NCBI GenBank assembly: GCA_003008705.1
Contig: PDUO01000020.1
Location: forward strand, 846,311 to 910,310
Source of the DNA: Pezicula radicicola
Taxonomy: Eukaryota; Ascomycota; Leotiomycetes; Helotiales; Dermateaceae
Length of the DNA stretch: 64,000 nt
Direction: 5' to 3'
Shown: in pieces, positions 36,132 to 48,355 of the stretch
Position numbering within the stretch: position 1 is the first letter of the stretch
Layout: every line of letters begins with the position of its first letter
Position numbers and translations under genes: made by a program
The notes under the pieces: model-generated
What the model saw: the letters and a program-made list of their open reading frames with translations, nothing else
The model's database searches: none
What the model was told of the DNA's origin: nothing

Positions 36132-38128
36132 ATGTCGGTCATTGAGCTTGGCCAATCCATTCCTGTCCTCACATCACATGTAAGTTCAAATCATATCACT
36201 CATAAGAACATGGTTCTTTCCTTCAATCCTTCAATGCAATCCCACTCTCTTGTTCCCGTAAGTCAACTTCTCATACTAATGGCCCTAGGCTGTCAGCGTC
36301 TCATTACCCTTATGGAGCGACAATGTAGGCTATGAAGAGGGACAGGAGAGTGTGGTCAGCAAAATGGTCATTGGTTATCCACGGTAAGTAAAATTATTCC
36401 CAATCGATATTCACGAAGCTGGCACTGATCCGGTGACCAAGGTTCTTCATCAATAAACTCATCACCGCATTTGCTGAGGATATTGTGAAGAAACATGGAA
36501 GCCCTGACGAGCTGGCCATGCTCTTCCCGTCAAGCAAGGCTGCCAGGAGATGTGTGAACTTCATGCTGTCTAGAGATGCTTCAATCGAACCAGACCGGCT
36601 GCGTCTTGTTGATCTTGTCTTGGATGCCAGCAAACAAGCTCCGGAACTGCTCACGAAGATCTCGCCATGCATCTCGGCCGTAATATATCCTTCAGGGTTG
36701 TTTCCTTTTGCCAAACAGTACTGGCAGCATTCTGGCGATGGTGTGTCAAGCAGGCGAGCTGAATTCTGTCATGCTATATTCCTCGATGGTCTTTTAGTGG
36801 ACAAGGAAACGCTTCGAGGGGCATCTGATGGGTACCCAAGATTGAGCAAAGGTCCACGGCGGTATCAGCGAGGGTCTGTTGACAAAACATCCCCGAAATC
36901 ACGCAGTATTGGATCGCCAACGACCGAAACCCAACACCTTCCAGTGGCGAATGTCACCTCAGAAACAAACGAAAGTTCACAGTTTGTGGAGGAAAGATTT
37001 GGTCGAAACCTGGACGTCTCATTCGTCGATAGTGCTAAGTCGGCAATCCGCCGTCGGATAGCCGGTTCACTTCTAGAAGAAGTAGATTTAGAAAGCGCGC
37101 CGAGTGAGAAAATAAGCTCTGATACGCGTGGTGTAACTGGCCTTTCTGAAGATGATGTTCTTCTTTATTCTTGTGGGATGAATTCTATTTTTCATACCCA
37201 CCGCATGATGCTGGAAGCCCGGGGTCCGTTAAAGAGCATCTCATTTGGGTTCCCCTATGTCGATACGCTTAAGATCTTAGAGAAGTTCGGGCCTGGTTGC
37301 CTTTTCTACGGAAACGGGTCCTCAGAAGATTTGGACGACCTCGAAAGCCGGCTGAAAGCAGGCGAGCGGTATCTAGCACTCTTCTGCGAGTTTCCGACAA
37401 ACTCAATGCTGAAATGCCCGGATCTAAAACGCATCAGAAAGCTAGCCGACACCTATGATTTTGGTGTCGTTATCGATGAAACGATCGGCAACTTCATCAA
37501 CGTTCATGTTTTGCCTGAAGCCGATGTGGTAGTTAGCAGTCTCACCAAGATCTTCTCTGGTGAAAGCAACGTTATGGGAGGAAGCTCAATTTTCAACCCA
37601 CAAGGGAAATACTATCAACTGTTAAAAAAGGTTGCCGAAGTCGAGTATGAGGATAACTACTGGGCAGAAGATATCATCTTCATGGAGCGAAACAGCCGTC
37701 ACTTTGTGTCACGAATCGAGAGGATAAACGGCAACGCCGAAGCCATTTGCGATGTTCTTAGAAGTCACCCACTTGTCAAGACGGTATACTACCCCAAGTT
37801 CAACCCAACAAGATGTTTTTACGATGCCTGCAGAACAGCGAACGGCGGGTATGGAGGCCTTCTCTCTGTCACCTTCCAAACTACTGCCCAAGCCATAGCT
37901 TTTTTTGACCGAATAGAGACAGCGAAGGGGCCAAGTCTAGGCACAAACTTTACCTTGGTATCTCCTTACGTAGTCCTGGCGCATTTCCTAGAGCTAGACT
38001 GGGCAGCGCAGTTTGGGGTTCCAGGGGATCTGGTTCGAATGAGCGTGGGTCTTGAGGATGAGGAGGATTTGAAGAACCGCGTAGCCGTTGCATTGAAGGC
38101 TGCAGAGGCTGTGGGGGTATCATGCTGA
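36132..38128 (+). CDS. STR2: Cystathionine gamma-synthase
   Basis: PLP enzyme joining cysteine to an activated homoserine to make cystathionine, in the transsulfuration route from cysteine to homocysteine and methionine (yeast Str2, Neurospora met-7 type). The model is join(36132..36179,36289..36383,36442..38128), 609 residues, normal for the long fungal form. Exon 1 encodes just [16 protein letters not shown]. Exon 2 encodes [20 protein letters not shown], a conserved fungal start, so the two small exons are well supported. The PLP lysine is K417 in [17 protein letters not shown]. Further blocks are [65 protein letters not shown] and the terminal [15 protein letters not shown]. Introns are 109 and 58 bp. 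Likely cytosolic. Regulation by a sulfur regulator is expected, but I do not see a definite site. Confidence 0.94.
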
Positions 38129-38672
38129 AGATTGCTTATACTGTTTAGTTAGAACGCTATGCAGGAGTCAACTGCTTCTGTAGGCCGTCTCTTGAATCTC
38201 GAGACGATGGCATGGCCTTCTTTAAAAGCTCTTGAAACCAATGTATGATTATGAGGCATGACTGACGAAACAGGGACAATTAGATGAACTGTATTGTCAC
38301 TGGAGAATTACAGACGATACATTGTATTGACTGTTGAAGACCATGTCATGGTATGGCTCTTGCAAGTTGTAAGTTGCTGCGATTCAGGTGCAGAGAAATC
38401 GGCTTTGTTAGGAGAAGCTCCTCTAGGTTGATGTCGAATTGGGAGTTAGAAAGCTGGCTAGATAGGTAGTAGTAGATTGAGTTGATTTCGGCGTACTTTC
38501 ATGACCTAGTATATTATTTAATCACGTGTCAACGGGAACTAGCTTAGTGTCTCCACTGGACCGCGACGCGTTGATTGTTCGCGACTCCAGCAGCAGCCTC
38601 GTGTCATAAACTTCGAGAATTTTAACAAGTACGTTTCCGTATCCCCGTAACACGAGGCTTTCGGTGCTCAAG
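38129..38672. other. Intergenic region STR2-SMC6
   Basis: 544 bp holding the STR2 3' UTR and SMC6 promoter. No gene. There is an ATCACGTG-type E-box (about 38521-38528) upstream of SMC6. Confidence 0.45.
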
Positions 38673-41600
38673 ATGGCGCCTCATCGAAAGCGTCAGAGGC
38701 AGGAGGATGATGACAATGAAATTGTCGCGGTAGAGCGCGCAAGCTCCAGTCTCCGTGGAGGTCTCGATACTGTAAGTGAAGCATCTCCTTCCTTAAATAC
38801 CATAGTAAGAGCCTTGTAAGTCTGTAGCATCTAACAATGTGCATAGCACCGAAGGAAACGCGTTTCTATCAACGGGCCATCCCCCAAAGCCCGAGATGGC
38901 CATCGACGGGAATCGACTAGTTCTTCTAGCGACAGCGATGAAGATATGCCAGATCATGACGCAGATATGTCCAATCTCCCACCGGCAACTCAGTATGAGA
39001 TAGTGCGAGATGGTAACTTCGAACATATGGAGCACACAGAGCTGGATGACCAACGTGCAACTCAGAGACTTCTTGCTCGGCAAAAAAAGTCAGGACAAGT
39101 TGGAAACAATCTTCCGGCAGAGAACGCTATCATCGAGGAAATCACCTGTCTCAATTTTATGTGTCATCTGAATATGCATGTTAAGTTGGGACCCCTCATC
39201 AATTTCATCGTCGGCGAAAACGGGAGTGGGAAGAGTGCGATTTTAACCGCCTTGTCTTTATGTCTGGGAGGCAAAGCTGCAGCAACAAATAGAGGGGGTA
39301 GTCTGAAGAGCTTTATTAAGGAGGGTGAGGAAAATGCAGTTTTAATCGTCAGATTGAAAAACCAGGGCGACGGTGCCTACCAGCCTGACCTTTTCGGCGA
39401 ATCAATAATCGTTGAACGACATTTCACCAAAACAGGAAGCGCTGGTTTCAAGCTCAAAAATGCGGCAGGAAGAATAATTTCTAATAAAAAGAGCGACGTG
39501 GAAGATGTAATTGAGTACTTTCAGCTTCAAGTAGATAATCCGATGAACATCCTAACCCAAGACGCCGCAAAGACATTTATAACACAATCCAACTCCAAGA
39601 CCAAATATCTTTTCTTCTACAAGGGTACGCAGCTCGAGCAACTGGACAACGATTACAAGACCATCTATGAGCTTATCGACGGTGCGGAGGCCAAGAAGCC
39701 TGTCTTGGAAGAGAACCTTAAAGCTGTAGCAGCCGAGATGAAAGAAGCACTTCGAAAGGTCGAAATAGTTGATCAACATCAAGAAATGAGGGATGAGAAA
39801 CGTAGGCTCCGGAAATTATATGCTTGGGCGCAAGTAGAAGCAGAAGAAAGGTCATTTGAGAAACTAGAAGAGGATCTTGCAGCCAATAAAGAAAATGTTG
39901 AGCGGGCAGTGCAGGTTTTGGAACAGAAGTCTCAACAGTTCGCGGAGTCAGAGGAAGCTATTTCGGCTCTTGAGGAACGTATTGAACGTTTGGTACACGA
40001 ACGCGACAACGTGCAAGATGTAGAAAACACAGCAAAGGAGGCTCAAGTTACTGCGAACGAGGATGTCAAAAGACATCATATCGAATCAAGGAAAATCCAA
40101 AGCGAGCTCAGAGCGGCAAGAGCAAAAGTCAAATCATGCCAGCAAGATGTCAATGAGGAGCAGAAGCGGATCGAGGCTGCAGATGGTGGTGCACATGCAC
40201 AAAAGCTGGCTGCTGTTGAACAGGCCAATCTTCAATGCACAGAAGCCCGGGAAAAGTATGAAAGCCATCTTGGTAACGAGACGGGCTTCAAGACAGCCAT
40301 TGAAATAGCGGAAAAGGAGCTAGAACGCGCGAAAGAGAAATTAAGTAGCAAGCATTCTGAGATTGCCGAAGCTCGCAAAAGATTGGATGACATTGGTCGA
40401 GTGGGAGATCCCATGGCTGCTTTTGACCCAAAGATTGCAAGACTCGTGGAGAAAATTCGGCACGATCAAGGCTTTCAGCAAACGCCAGTTGGCCCAGCTG
40501 GGATGCATATCAAGTTGCTGAACCTCGATTGGTCATTTGTGCTTGAAAGTATGTTAGGCGCTTGTCTGGGAGGATTCGTCGTAACTAGCAAAGCCGACCA
40601 GATACGCTTGGCCGGGATGATTCGCGAACTCAACATTAATTCCTGCCCTATATTCATTGTTCCGCGCAACAGCCTTGGAGACATCACCAGAAACGAGCCC
40701 GATACTCAGTTTACTACCATGCTGAAAGTGCTTGAACTTAATGACGACTTGGTGAAGAAACTTCTGATCATTAATTTCAAAGCTGAACAGACGCTCCTCA
40801 TAAAAGACAGCCAGGAAGCTACGAGAATTATGTTCAGGGGAGGTAGACCTCATAATGTCTCATCTTGTCTTGCTATAAACGAGCAGAGGCCTGGAATGGG
40901 ATGGCGGTACACGTATAGTGGGCAGAGCCAAGTAACCGACTATGTGAAAGGCAACACAGGCAGACCTCTTCGGATGAGGACGGAGCGAGAGAATCAAGTT
41001 GCTTTCCAAAAAGCGGCCATAGAACGACTCGACAGTGAGCAAATTGTACTTGAAGGGGAATATCGCCAGGCGCAACAAAAGGTGCAAAGGGCTACTTCCG
41101 CACACACCCAGCATAAGAAGCTGGAACAGAAGCTTAAGATCGAGATGCAAAAAGCACAACAAAATATCGAGAACCTGAAATTGGATCTTGATGACAGTAA
41201 TATTCAAGATGGCAAGCTAGAGCAGCTCAAGATTGACCTCCAGGAGGCAGAAGAAGAGGTAGCGCTACATGAAAACTCGTATGAGCAAGGCGTCAATGAG
41301 AGGGACAGACTCAACAGGATCGCAAAAGAGAAACATGAGATTGTCATGGATGCAAAACGTAACGTTGCCGAAGCAGAAGCCAAGCTTAAGAAGAGGCAGA
41401 TAATGCACAACAATATTCGGGATGCGCGAAGTGCGGCACTTCTAGAAAAGAATAGGGCTTTTGAGGCTCTTGACGAGGCCAAGAGCGTAGCGGCCAGATC
41501 GGAAGCAAAGCGAGACAAGCAAGCTGAGAGAGTGGCTGACTTCATTGCACAAGCATATCAAGCAGTCCCAACAAGGCTTCCACTTGATGAAGGTATGACT

Positions 41601-42397
41601 GTCGCTAGCATCGAAACAACACTCAGTGCACTCACAGCACAACTCAATTCTTATCAAAAGGCAATCGGCGGAGACGATAATAAAATTCGCGAAGACGCTA
41701 TCAAGGCAAAGCAGATATGGGATGACCTGAAAGCTCATACTGGGAAGTTGGAAAGACTGATCAAAGCTCTGAAGAAATCTCTTATGCTAAGGTTGAAGCT
41801 TTTCCGGAAATTCATAAGATGGATTTCCGTCGCCGCTCGGAGTCATTTCAACCTCTTACTCAGCGAGCGAGGTTTTCGGGGAACAATGCAACTTGACCAT
41901 CGAGCAAAACTACTCGAGATCACTGTAGAACCTGACGAGACCAGGAAAAGCGCAAAGGGCCGTGGAACTAAGACTCTCTCAGGTGGTGAGAAATCCTTCT
42001 CGTCAATCTGCTTGCTCCTGTCTGTCTGGGAGGCAATGGGAGCACCTCTGCGAGGACTAGATGAGTTCGACGTCTTCATGGACGACATTAACCGAGATGT
42101 CAGCACAAAGTTGCTTGTGAGTGTCCATAAAGCATTGCTTAACCTAGTGATACACCAACTGACACATTTTCTTTTTAACAGATTAACGGAGCCCGTGATG
42201 CCACAGGACGGCAATTCATCATCATCAGCCCCAAGAGCATTAGCAGCGGTGCAACAGAAGGTGCTGCAGATGTCCAAATCCACAAGTACGATACAATTAT
42301 CTACCAGTCTTCTATGGGTTAGATACTAACTTCTTTCAGATTGATTCATCCTCGAGAACAGCAGAGAAGGATTACTGCTACTGGCAGATTAGAGTAG
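38673..42397 (+). CDS. SMC6: Structural maintenance of chromosomes protein 6
   Basis: Smc6 pairs with Smc5 in the DNA-repair SMC complex with Nse subunits. The model is join(38673..38771,38847..42116,42182..42285,42340..42397), 1176 residues. The N-terminal tail is acidic and Ser-rich. The head has CLNFMCHLNMHVKLGPLINF and Walker A GENGSGKSAI (about 156-165). The Smc6-type block DNPMNILTQDAAKTFI and GTQLEQLDNDYK lead to a long coiled coil. The hinge begins near GPAGMHIKLLNLDWSFVLES and continues with ACLGGFVVTSKADQIRL. The C-terminal head has LLSERGFRG, signature TLSGGEKSFS (about 1076-1085) and Walker B LRGLDEFDVFMDD. Two 3' introns (65 and 54 bp) are needed. Unspliced, the frame turns to nonsense after VSTKLL. 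Spliced, it gives INGARDATGRQFIIISPKS and ends IHPREQQRRITATGRLE, the family C-terminus. Confidence 0.96.
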
Positions 42398-42736
42398 ACG
42401 CATTTCTGAGGTGCAACACAGCCCGCCTACGTCTAAACATCTGTGTTCGGAAAATGGCGTTTTATTGTATTGGTTGATGATGTGGCGTATAGGCGTCTGT
42501 CAGAACTGTAAGAAGTCGCACTTGTCAACAGCTAAATAGGCTGTTTTGCACGAGCCTGGGTAAGTGAAAATCGTAGCACCCTCTCAGCGCACTACCTAAG
42601 AGCCGGAGGGGAAGGAAAGGAGCTGTGGTTTTGGCTTTGGCTATTAGTATTAATTGCATGTCAGTAGTTTAGAATTCATCTTGTATAGTTTTACATATCG
42701 TGACAGCATTATGTAGATCCCTCCATGATCACATCT
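42398..42736. other. Convergent intergenic spacer SMC6/COQ9
   Basis: 339 bp between convergent 3' ends. No gene or structured element recognised. Confidence 0.5.
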
Positions 42737-43552
42737 TCATATTCTTACACCCTTGCTCCTAAGGACATTCAAGCCAGCATGAGCAGTAAATCCCACCCAT
42801 TGTTCAACACTCCCTACAGTCCTTCCGAGAATCTGTGAGTCCTTGAATCTCCTGTCCATAAACTCTCTGGTATTTGTAAAATCGGTAGATTTGTCGGTTG
42901 TCATGAAAGGCTCAGTTGCAGCGTAAATTGTGGAGAGGGAGGCCCTTTTAGTGTACCAGCTTGTGTCAACTGAAGTGTCTCCTGCGAGAAACCAGATCTC
43001 GTCGGAGAGTGAGGAGAGCTCTTTGATCGAGGTGGGAAGGTTAGAGGGTTGTGCCATTAGCGCTAGAGCCTAACCTTGTATTAGTGCAATAAATAAAAAA
43101 GATGAATAACTGATCAGGCGAGGTACCTCTTGCCAGCGATGAATAATCTCCTTGTTCCCGATCAACCTCGCCCAGGTCAAAGCCTTGACTTTCTCACCCG
43201 CACCTAGCTGTTCACCATTGGGCAATGGCTCCAGGATACCTGGGCGCTGAGCAAGTGACAGTCGCTGCGTCAGGAGATGGTAATGAACAAGACTGAAGGC
43301 TCCATCTGGGAAGAGATTTGTGGATGCGTCTAGGTAGCCTGCATCTTTGGCTCCCAGACCGAGTGTTGTTTGTGTGAAGCCGTGGCTGGGGATATGTCGG
43401 GCGGCGGCCTGAAGGATGGCCCTTTCTATAGGGGTGAAGGTTTCTGGGTGTGGTGAGGGGTGGTCGTAGGAATGGTAGAACCTATGATTGGGAGCTCGGA
43501 TAGAACCGAATTGATGTGGCCGCAACCGTAGTATTCGTGCTTTGGTTGCCAT
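42737..43552 (-). CDS. COQ9: Ubiquinone biosynthesis protein Coq9
   Basis: Coq9 is a lipid-binding protein of the mitochondrial CoQ synthome that presents intermediates to Coq7 and is essential for coenzyme Q. The model is complement(join(42737..43069,43127..43552)), 252 residues, typical. The N-terminus MATKARILRLRPHQFGSIRAPNHRFYHSYDHP is a presequence. The TetR-like fold starts TPIERAILQAAARHIPSHGFTQTTL and includes LGLGAKDAGYLDASTNLFPDGAF. After the 57-bp intron come SLSDEIWFLAGDTSVDTSWYTKRASLSTIYAATEPFMT (membrane/lipid-binding helices) and the end AGLNVLRSKGVRI, a very conserved Coq9 tail. The intron is phase 0 (KEIIHRWQE then ALALMAQP). Confident. Confidence 0.94.
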
Positions 43553-45863
43553 GACGGTGTGGTTGAGGCTTTATTATTTACTTAACTTGCCTAGGTAGGC
43601 AAATGGTGAAGCACAAAGTCATGGAGGCCGAGCTTCCCGCCCCCACATCAGCTAGCTTGATGCCTTCAGCCCTGCAATGCAGTTGACGAGAAAAGCCCGC
43701 CGGCCTATCCGCCCTATCCAACAACGTTCTCCTCTGCGCTGATGTGAGCCACCCTACGAAGTAGGTAAGTACGTGAAGTATCTGAGAACCAGTACAGCAT
43801 TTCAATTGAACCTTGACAGATGTAGGAATTATTTTCAATTCAAAACCACAAGATTGAGGATCTTGGAAGAGAGCATCAGATAGCAGCTTCTTGCGATCTA
43901 CTCAAGTACCATCCCGGGTCAGCCACTGTGGCTCATAACGCCATGCACGCGCACAAGGCCTGTTAGATGTCAATATTACTCACTTCTAGTCTTTAAGTCC
44001 ACTGCTAGCCTGCTGTCTTGGTTCAATATGCACACCACTGCAAGTGAGAGCGAGCATGCTTGTGATAGGCAAGGCCGTTTAGTCCGTCGTTTCCTCCTTG
44101 TCCTCTCGTTGGTGGATATCCCAACGTTGCCGTACGATATTCTCAGTAATGCTCACAGAGTAAACCAGATCCGGAGTGCTCTGCAGGACTGAGATTATGC
44201 ACGCCCGCGGATCAAGAGAATACTCGACTACGTCCAGTATACTTATCTACCTACTTATCTGCAGTTTTCAAATGCTGTAGAAGTCTGGGTTGCCGTTACG
44301 GAGGCCTCTGAGATGCAGACTGCAGGATGCAGTTTTTGCTGCGAACACATGGAAGGCATGCAGGTCATGCTAAATGCGAGAATGGCCCTGCCGGCCGGCC
44401 AAGAGGCCTGGTCAATGGCGCTCACAGGGCACTTACAAGCAGGTACATCCGTATTTATATCGGATACTTCAACGGCGCCTAGGGATTGGAGAACGGGCAG
44501 GTACGAAAGGTACCTACGCAAGGTACAAGTACATAGGTACAGTACAGTACACCCCGCTTTGCCGTTTCTCGCAATGCCTATCTCAAGGCGCCGTTGCCGC
44601 AGTTCGTACGTTCTGAGTGTACGGAGTACTTCCGGACAAATATATTATTCGGTCCTGCGAGGTACCCGAACAACTAGCTAACTTAACTAGGTACCTACTA
44701 AGTTATACCTAACGGTAGACACCGGCCTAAGACATTAACAGAATGGCTAGTACATCCGAAGGGACTTCGGCTCCAAACAACAAGGATGGGGATGCTGGTG
44801 CGCTCATATGATTGAAGCAATTTGTTGAGAAAAGTACTGCCGTCGCCAAAGGAACATGATCTGTCATGTCGCATCAATATGTGGTGATGCCAAGTGTGGT
44901 GAAGAAGAGGAGAAAGAAGCAGACGAGACCACAAATTCATGATCGGCGAGTCCCATTACTAAGTGGCCCCCAATGCCCCTAAGTACGGCCATAGCACTGT
45001 CATTGGGCGATGTTAGGACGACACTACTTGGGACACTTGGGCCACGCAGCGCCGAGAAAAGGCGCCCAACTCAGTTAGCTTCTGATCTTGATCTTGCCTT
45101 GCTTGCTCTGCACACCTGCCTGTGCTCCTCTCTTCTTTCACCCGGCGCGTCTACCACTCGAACAACCTCACACTGCGACACGACACGCATCCACCACCTT
45201 TCTCACCCACACCTCCCATCACATTTTAGGCTCCTTGTACATGGTGCCTTCAGTGTAACCCCAATTCTTCACCTTTTCTTCCCTTTTCCTCTCGGCCAGC
45301 TTACCCCGGTCAGCCCTGAGCCTGTCGCAGTTTGACATTGGAGGTAGGTACTTGGCCTTTGGCGCCCGCGTTGTTAAAGCTTCTCTGCTGTCTGCTGTCT
45401 GCCTCTTTGCGGCAGCTCCCAGCTGTAGAAGTTCCTCCGATGCATCAATTCCCCATTGCCGGAGCCTCCCCTCCTACGCGCCGCTCCCACACTCCTCGAG
45501 TTCCTTGCTGACATACTATGCCATCCCAGAGCAGCTCTACAGCTTCCCGTCATATTCTGTACGTCCCTCCCCCCAAGTCCTCCCCCCCATCCTCAATTAT
45601 TCCTAGTATGCCCACTTGACTGGCTGTTCTTCCGACCCGAACCCAGACAATCCTCGTTGCTCTCTTCACCCGCAACGTCTCACAGCTCTCCGTCCTCCAG
45701 CCTCTAATTCGTCCTATTAGGCCCATAAGATCACTCGTTCTGCATCGAGATCCTTGTTTTTCCGGCCTTTTCGAAATCCGTGCAGCAGCACAGCTCGAAG
45801 CCTCCTCTCTGTTCTTATCCACTATAAGAATTTTCTGCACACCACATATATCCAATCGTAATA
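43553..45863. other. Long intergenic region upstream of the RRM gene
   Basis: 2.3 kb without a supported gene. Around 44508-44557 is a dense cluster of GTAC palindromes, and TACGGAGTAC occurs near 44620. From about 45050 to 45840 the sequence is pyrimidine-rich, as in promoters and long leaders of highly expressed fungal genes, and it leads into the RRM gene start. Open frames of 80-120 codons here lack protein features. Confidence 0.5.
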
Positions 45864-48355
45864 ATGGGTAAGTTCTCTGCTCCCCAACACCATTGTCCCA
45901 GCCTAAGCCCGATTCATCTGCTGCAACATTGGCTCTGCCACTTGCGCATTCACTGCAGCCGAGCCAGACTCGTTCGTCTGTTTCTGTGAACCTCTTCTAC
46001 CTCCCCTCGTCCTTCGTTCTTCGTAACCACGCAACTAACAAATATCAATTTTCAGCAGACACAGGAGATACCTATCGCCCTGTAAGTTCAAAGTCCAGCA
46101 TTATCCATGGTCAATTCGAGCAGTATTTCAATCTGCAAAGCCGGGCATTGAAGCTCGTGGCTGCCTTGACAGCCTTACGGATTTGCGCAGTTGCAAATTA
46201 TGACTGGCGTTTATTCTTACGTTGAGGAAGTTTTTGAACTTCAAATTTATAGCAGCGCTAGTGCGCCTGATGCGAGATCTTTGGTGAATTAGGTACATCA
46301 ACCTTGATGGGCTAATCCACATTACGGCTACTCCTTGGACTCCCCTCTGGGAATTTACTCTCACTTTCCAGCTCTTCAAATATTCTACAATGAATCCCCA
46401 GCTTTCGACGGCTGGTTCTTTATCTCAAGCAAACGCTAATCAATCCAAGCGCGAGAGAACTCGCTCCCCGCGTCGTGCTCGTTCTCGCAGCCCAGGTCGC
46501 TCCAACCGTCGCCGATCCTATTCCCCTCGTAGCCGCTCTCGCAGCCGTGACGACCATCGCAGAAACGATCGCAGATCCCGTTCACCAATGTCGGGTGCAG
46601 GTGCAGGTACGGGTGTAGGCGGCTCTGGTGGTTCAGCTTACGGCAGTGCTCCTCCTAGGACATTCGAAGACCGCGCGGCGGCTAGAGAGCAGATGATGAG
46701 CAGTCTCCGAGAGACGTCACAACAGGACCGTCGTGTCTACGTCGGCAACCTTTCATACGATGTTAAGTGGCATCACTTAAAAGATTTCATGAGATCCGGT
46801 TAGTAAACTATTCCCAAAACCCATAGTTGGAGGAGAAGGATGGTATGGCTAACACTGGATTTCCTTAATTTAGCTGGAGAAGTTCTCTTTGCTGATGTTT
46901 TATTGCTTCCGAATGGAATGTCGAAGGTGGGCGCCTATACGTAGCTGGTTTTTTCTTTTCTGGTCTTTGAAGGAATGTTGGATTGACGGATTGGGACGTT
47001 GTTCCGTGGGTTATGTAGGGATGCGGGTAAGTTACATCAAGCAGACCTCTCTACGGACAATAATTAACCTCTTGAGTAGTATTGTAGAATATGCCACCAG
47101 GGAGCAAGCTCAACAGGCCGTCAACACTCTCAGCAATCAAAACCTCATGGGAAGACTCGTCTACGTTCGCGAGGTACGTATTTTTGGGAGGTCCAACGCT
47201 TTCTAGTATATCTCATCCTAACAACTTTCAAAAATAGGACCGTGAGGCCGAGCCTCGATTTACCGCTCCAAGCGCTGGAGGCCGTGGTGGTTTTGACCCA
47301 AGCGCGGGACGTGGTGGATTCGGCGGCCCATACGGCGGTGCCATGGGTGGTGGCGGAGGTGGTCGCCAAATCTACGTCTCCAACGTTTGTCACATCCCTC
47401 TCTCACTCGTTTCTTTGTTCGGGCGTGTGCTCGTGGTGAGCCTTAGTATTGACTTTCTTCTCTAGCTTCCTTACACTGTCGGATGGCAGGATCTCAAGGA
47501 CTTGTTCCGCCAAGCTGGTAAGTTCCTGCTCATAGCTAACGCATACGTAGATGATCGTTATTGATGTTCTCTAATCTAGCTCGTAACGGTGCTGTCATTC
47601 GTGCTGATGTGCATATTGGACCCGACGGCCGTCCCAAGGGATCTGGAATTGTCGCTTTCGAGTCTCCTGATGATGCTCGCAATGCAATTCAACAATTCAA
47701 TGGATATGACTGGCAAGGACGCCCACTCGAAGTTCGAGAGGATCGTTTCGCTGGTGCAGGTGGTGGCTTCGGAGGCCGAGGTGGCTTCGGTGGACGAGGT
47801 GGTTTCGGAGGTGGTTTCGGCGCTCGTGGTGGTTTTGGAGGCCGCGGCGGCTTTGGTGGTGGATTCCCAGGCCGAGGCGGCTATGGCGGTGGTGGTGGAT
47901 TTGGAGGACCCCCAGGTGCTGGCTTTGATGGTAGTGCACCAGCAGTATCTGCGGCTCCAAACCCCTTCACTGATTATGCCACTGCTGGTACCGAGAGAAG
48001 CGAGATCATATACGTTCGCAATGTAAGGACCTAAACTGCGTGGTATCACGGATAGTACTAACATTCGGATTAGCTTCCATGGTCAACCAGCAATGAGGAT
48101 CTTGTTGAGCTCTTCACCACTATTGGAAAGGTCGAACAGGCTGAAATCCAGTATGAGCCCAACGGTCGATCTCGGGGTACCGGTGTAGTCCGTTTCGATT
48201 CAGCCGAAAACGCGGATACAGCAATCGAAAAATTCTCCGGTTATCAATATGGCGGTCGTCCTCTTGGATTGAGCTTCGTCAAGTATCAAACTCCTGGCGG
48301 CGGTGACGCTATGGAGACCGAGGCAACGAGTCTGACCCAGGATCAGATCATGTAA
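45864..48355 (+). CDS. gbp2: SR/RGG-type mRNA-binding protein with three RRMs (Gbp2/Hrb1-like)
   Basis: Shuttling SR-like protein thought to act in mRNP assembly and export with TREX. The model is join(45864..45867,46056..46081,46372..46798,46874..46926,47019..47026,47080..47173,47238..47384,47466..47517,47580..48022,48074..48355), 511 residues. Exon 1 is only ATGG and joins to give [10 protein letters not shown]. The acceptor of exon 3 may instead be after 46401. An Arg/Ser-rich head ([23 protein letters not shown]) is followed by RRM1 ([18 protein letters not shown]), RRM2 ([19 protein letters not shown]) and RRM3 ([20 protein letters not shown]). A long GGFGGRGG spacer lies between RRM2 and RRM3. 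An 8-nt exon (47019-47026) supplies GCG between NGMSK and IVEYATREQ, which restores RNP1. RRM order and RS/RGG content fit Gbp2/Hrb1; the start is less certain than the core. Confidence 0.88.

Noticed and set aside
45864..46390. Treating the ATG at 46390 as the only start of the RRM protein
   Set aside because: Possible, but the ATGG-GTAAGT arrangement and the in-frame [10 protein letters not shown] exon upstream argue for the longer model; kept as an alternative in the entry.
47576..48064. 162-codon minus-strand frame over the RRM gene
   Set aside because: Antisense of the Gly-rich coding repeat; its Ser/Thr richness is a mirror artefact.
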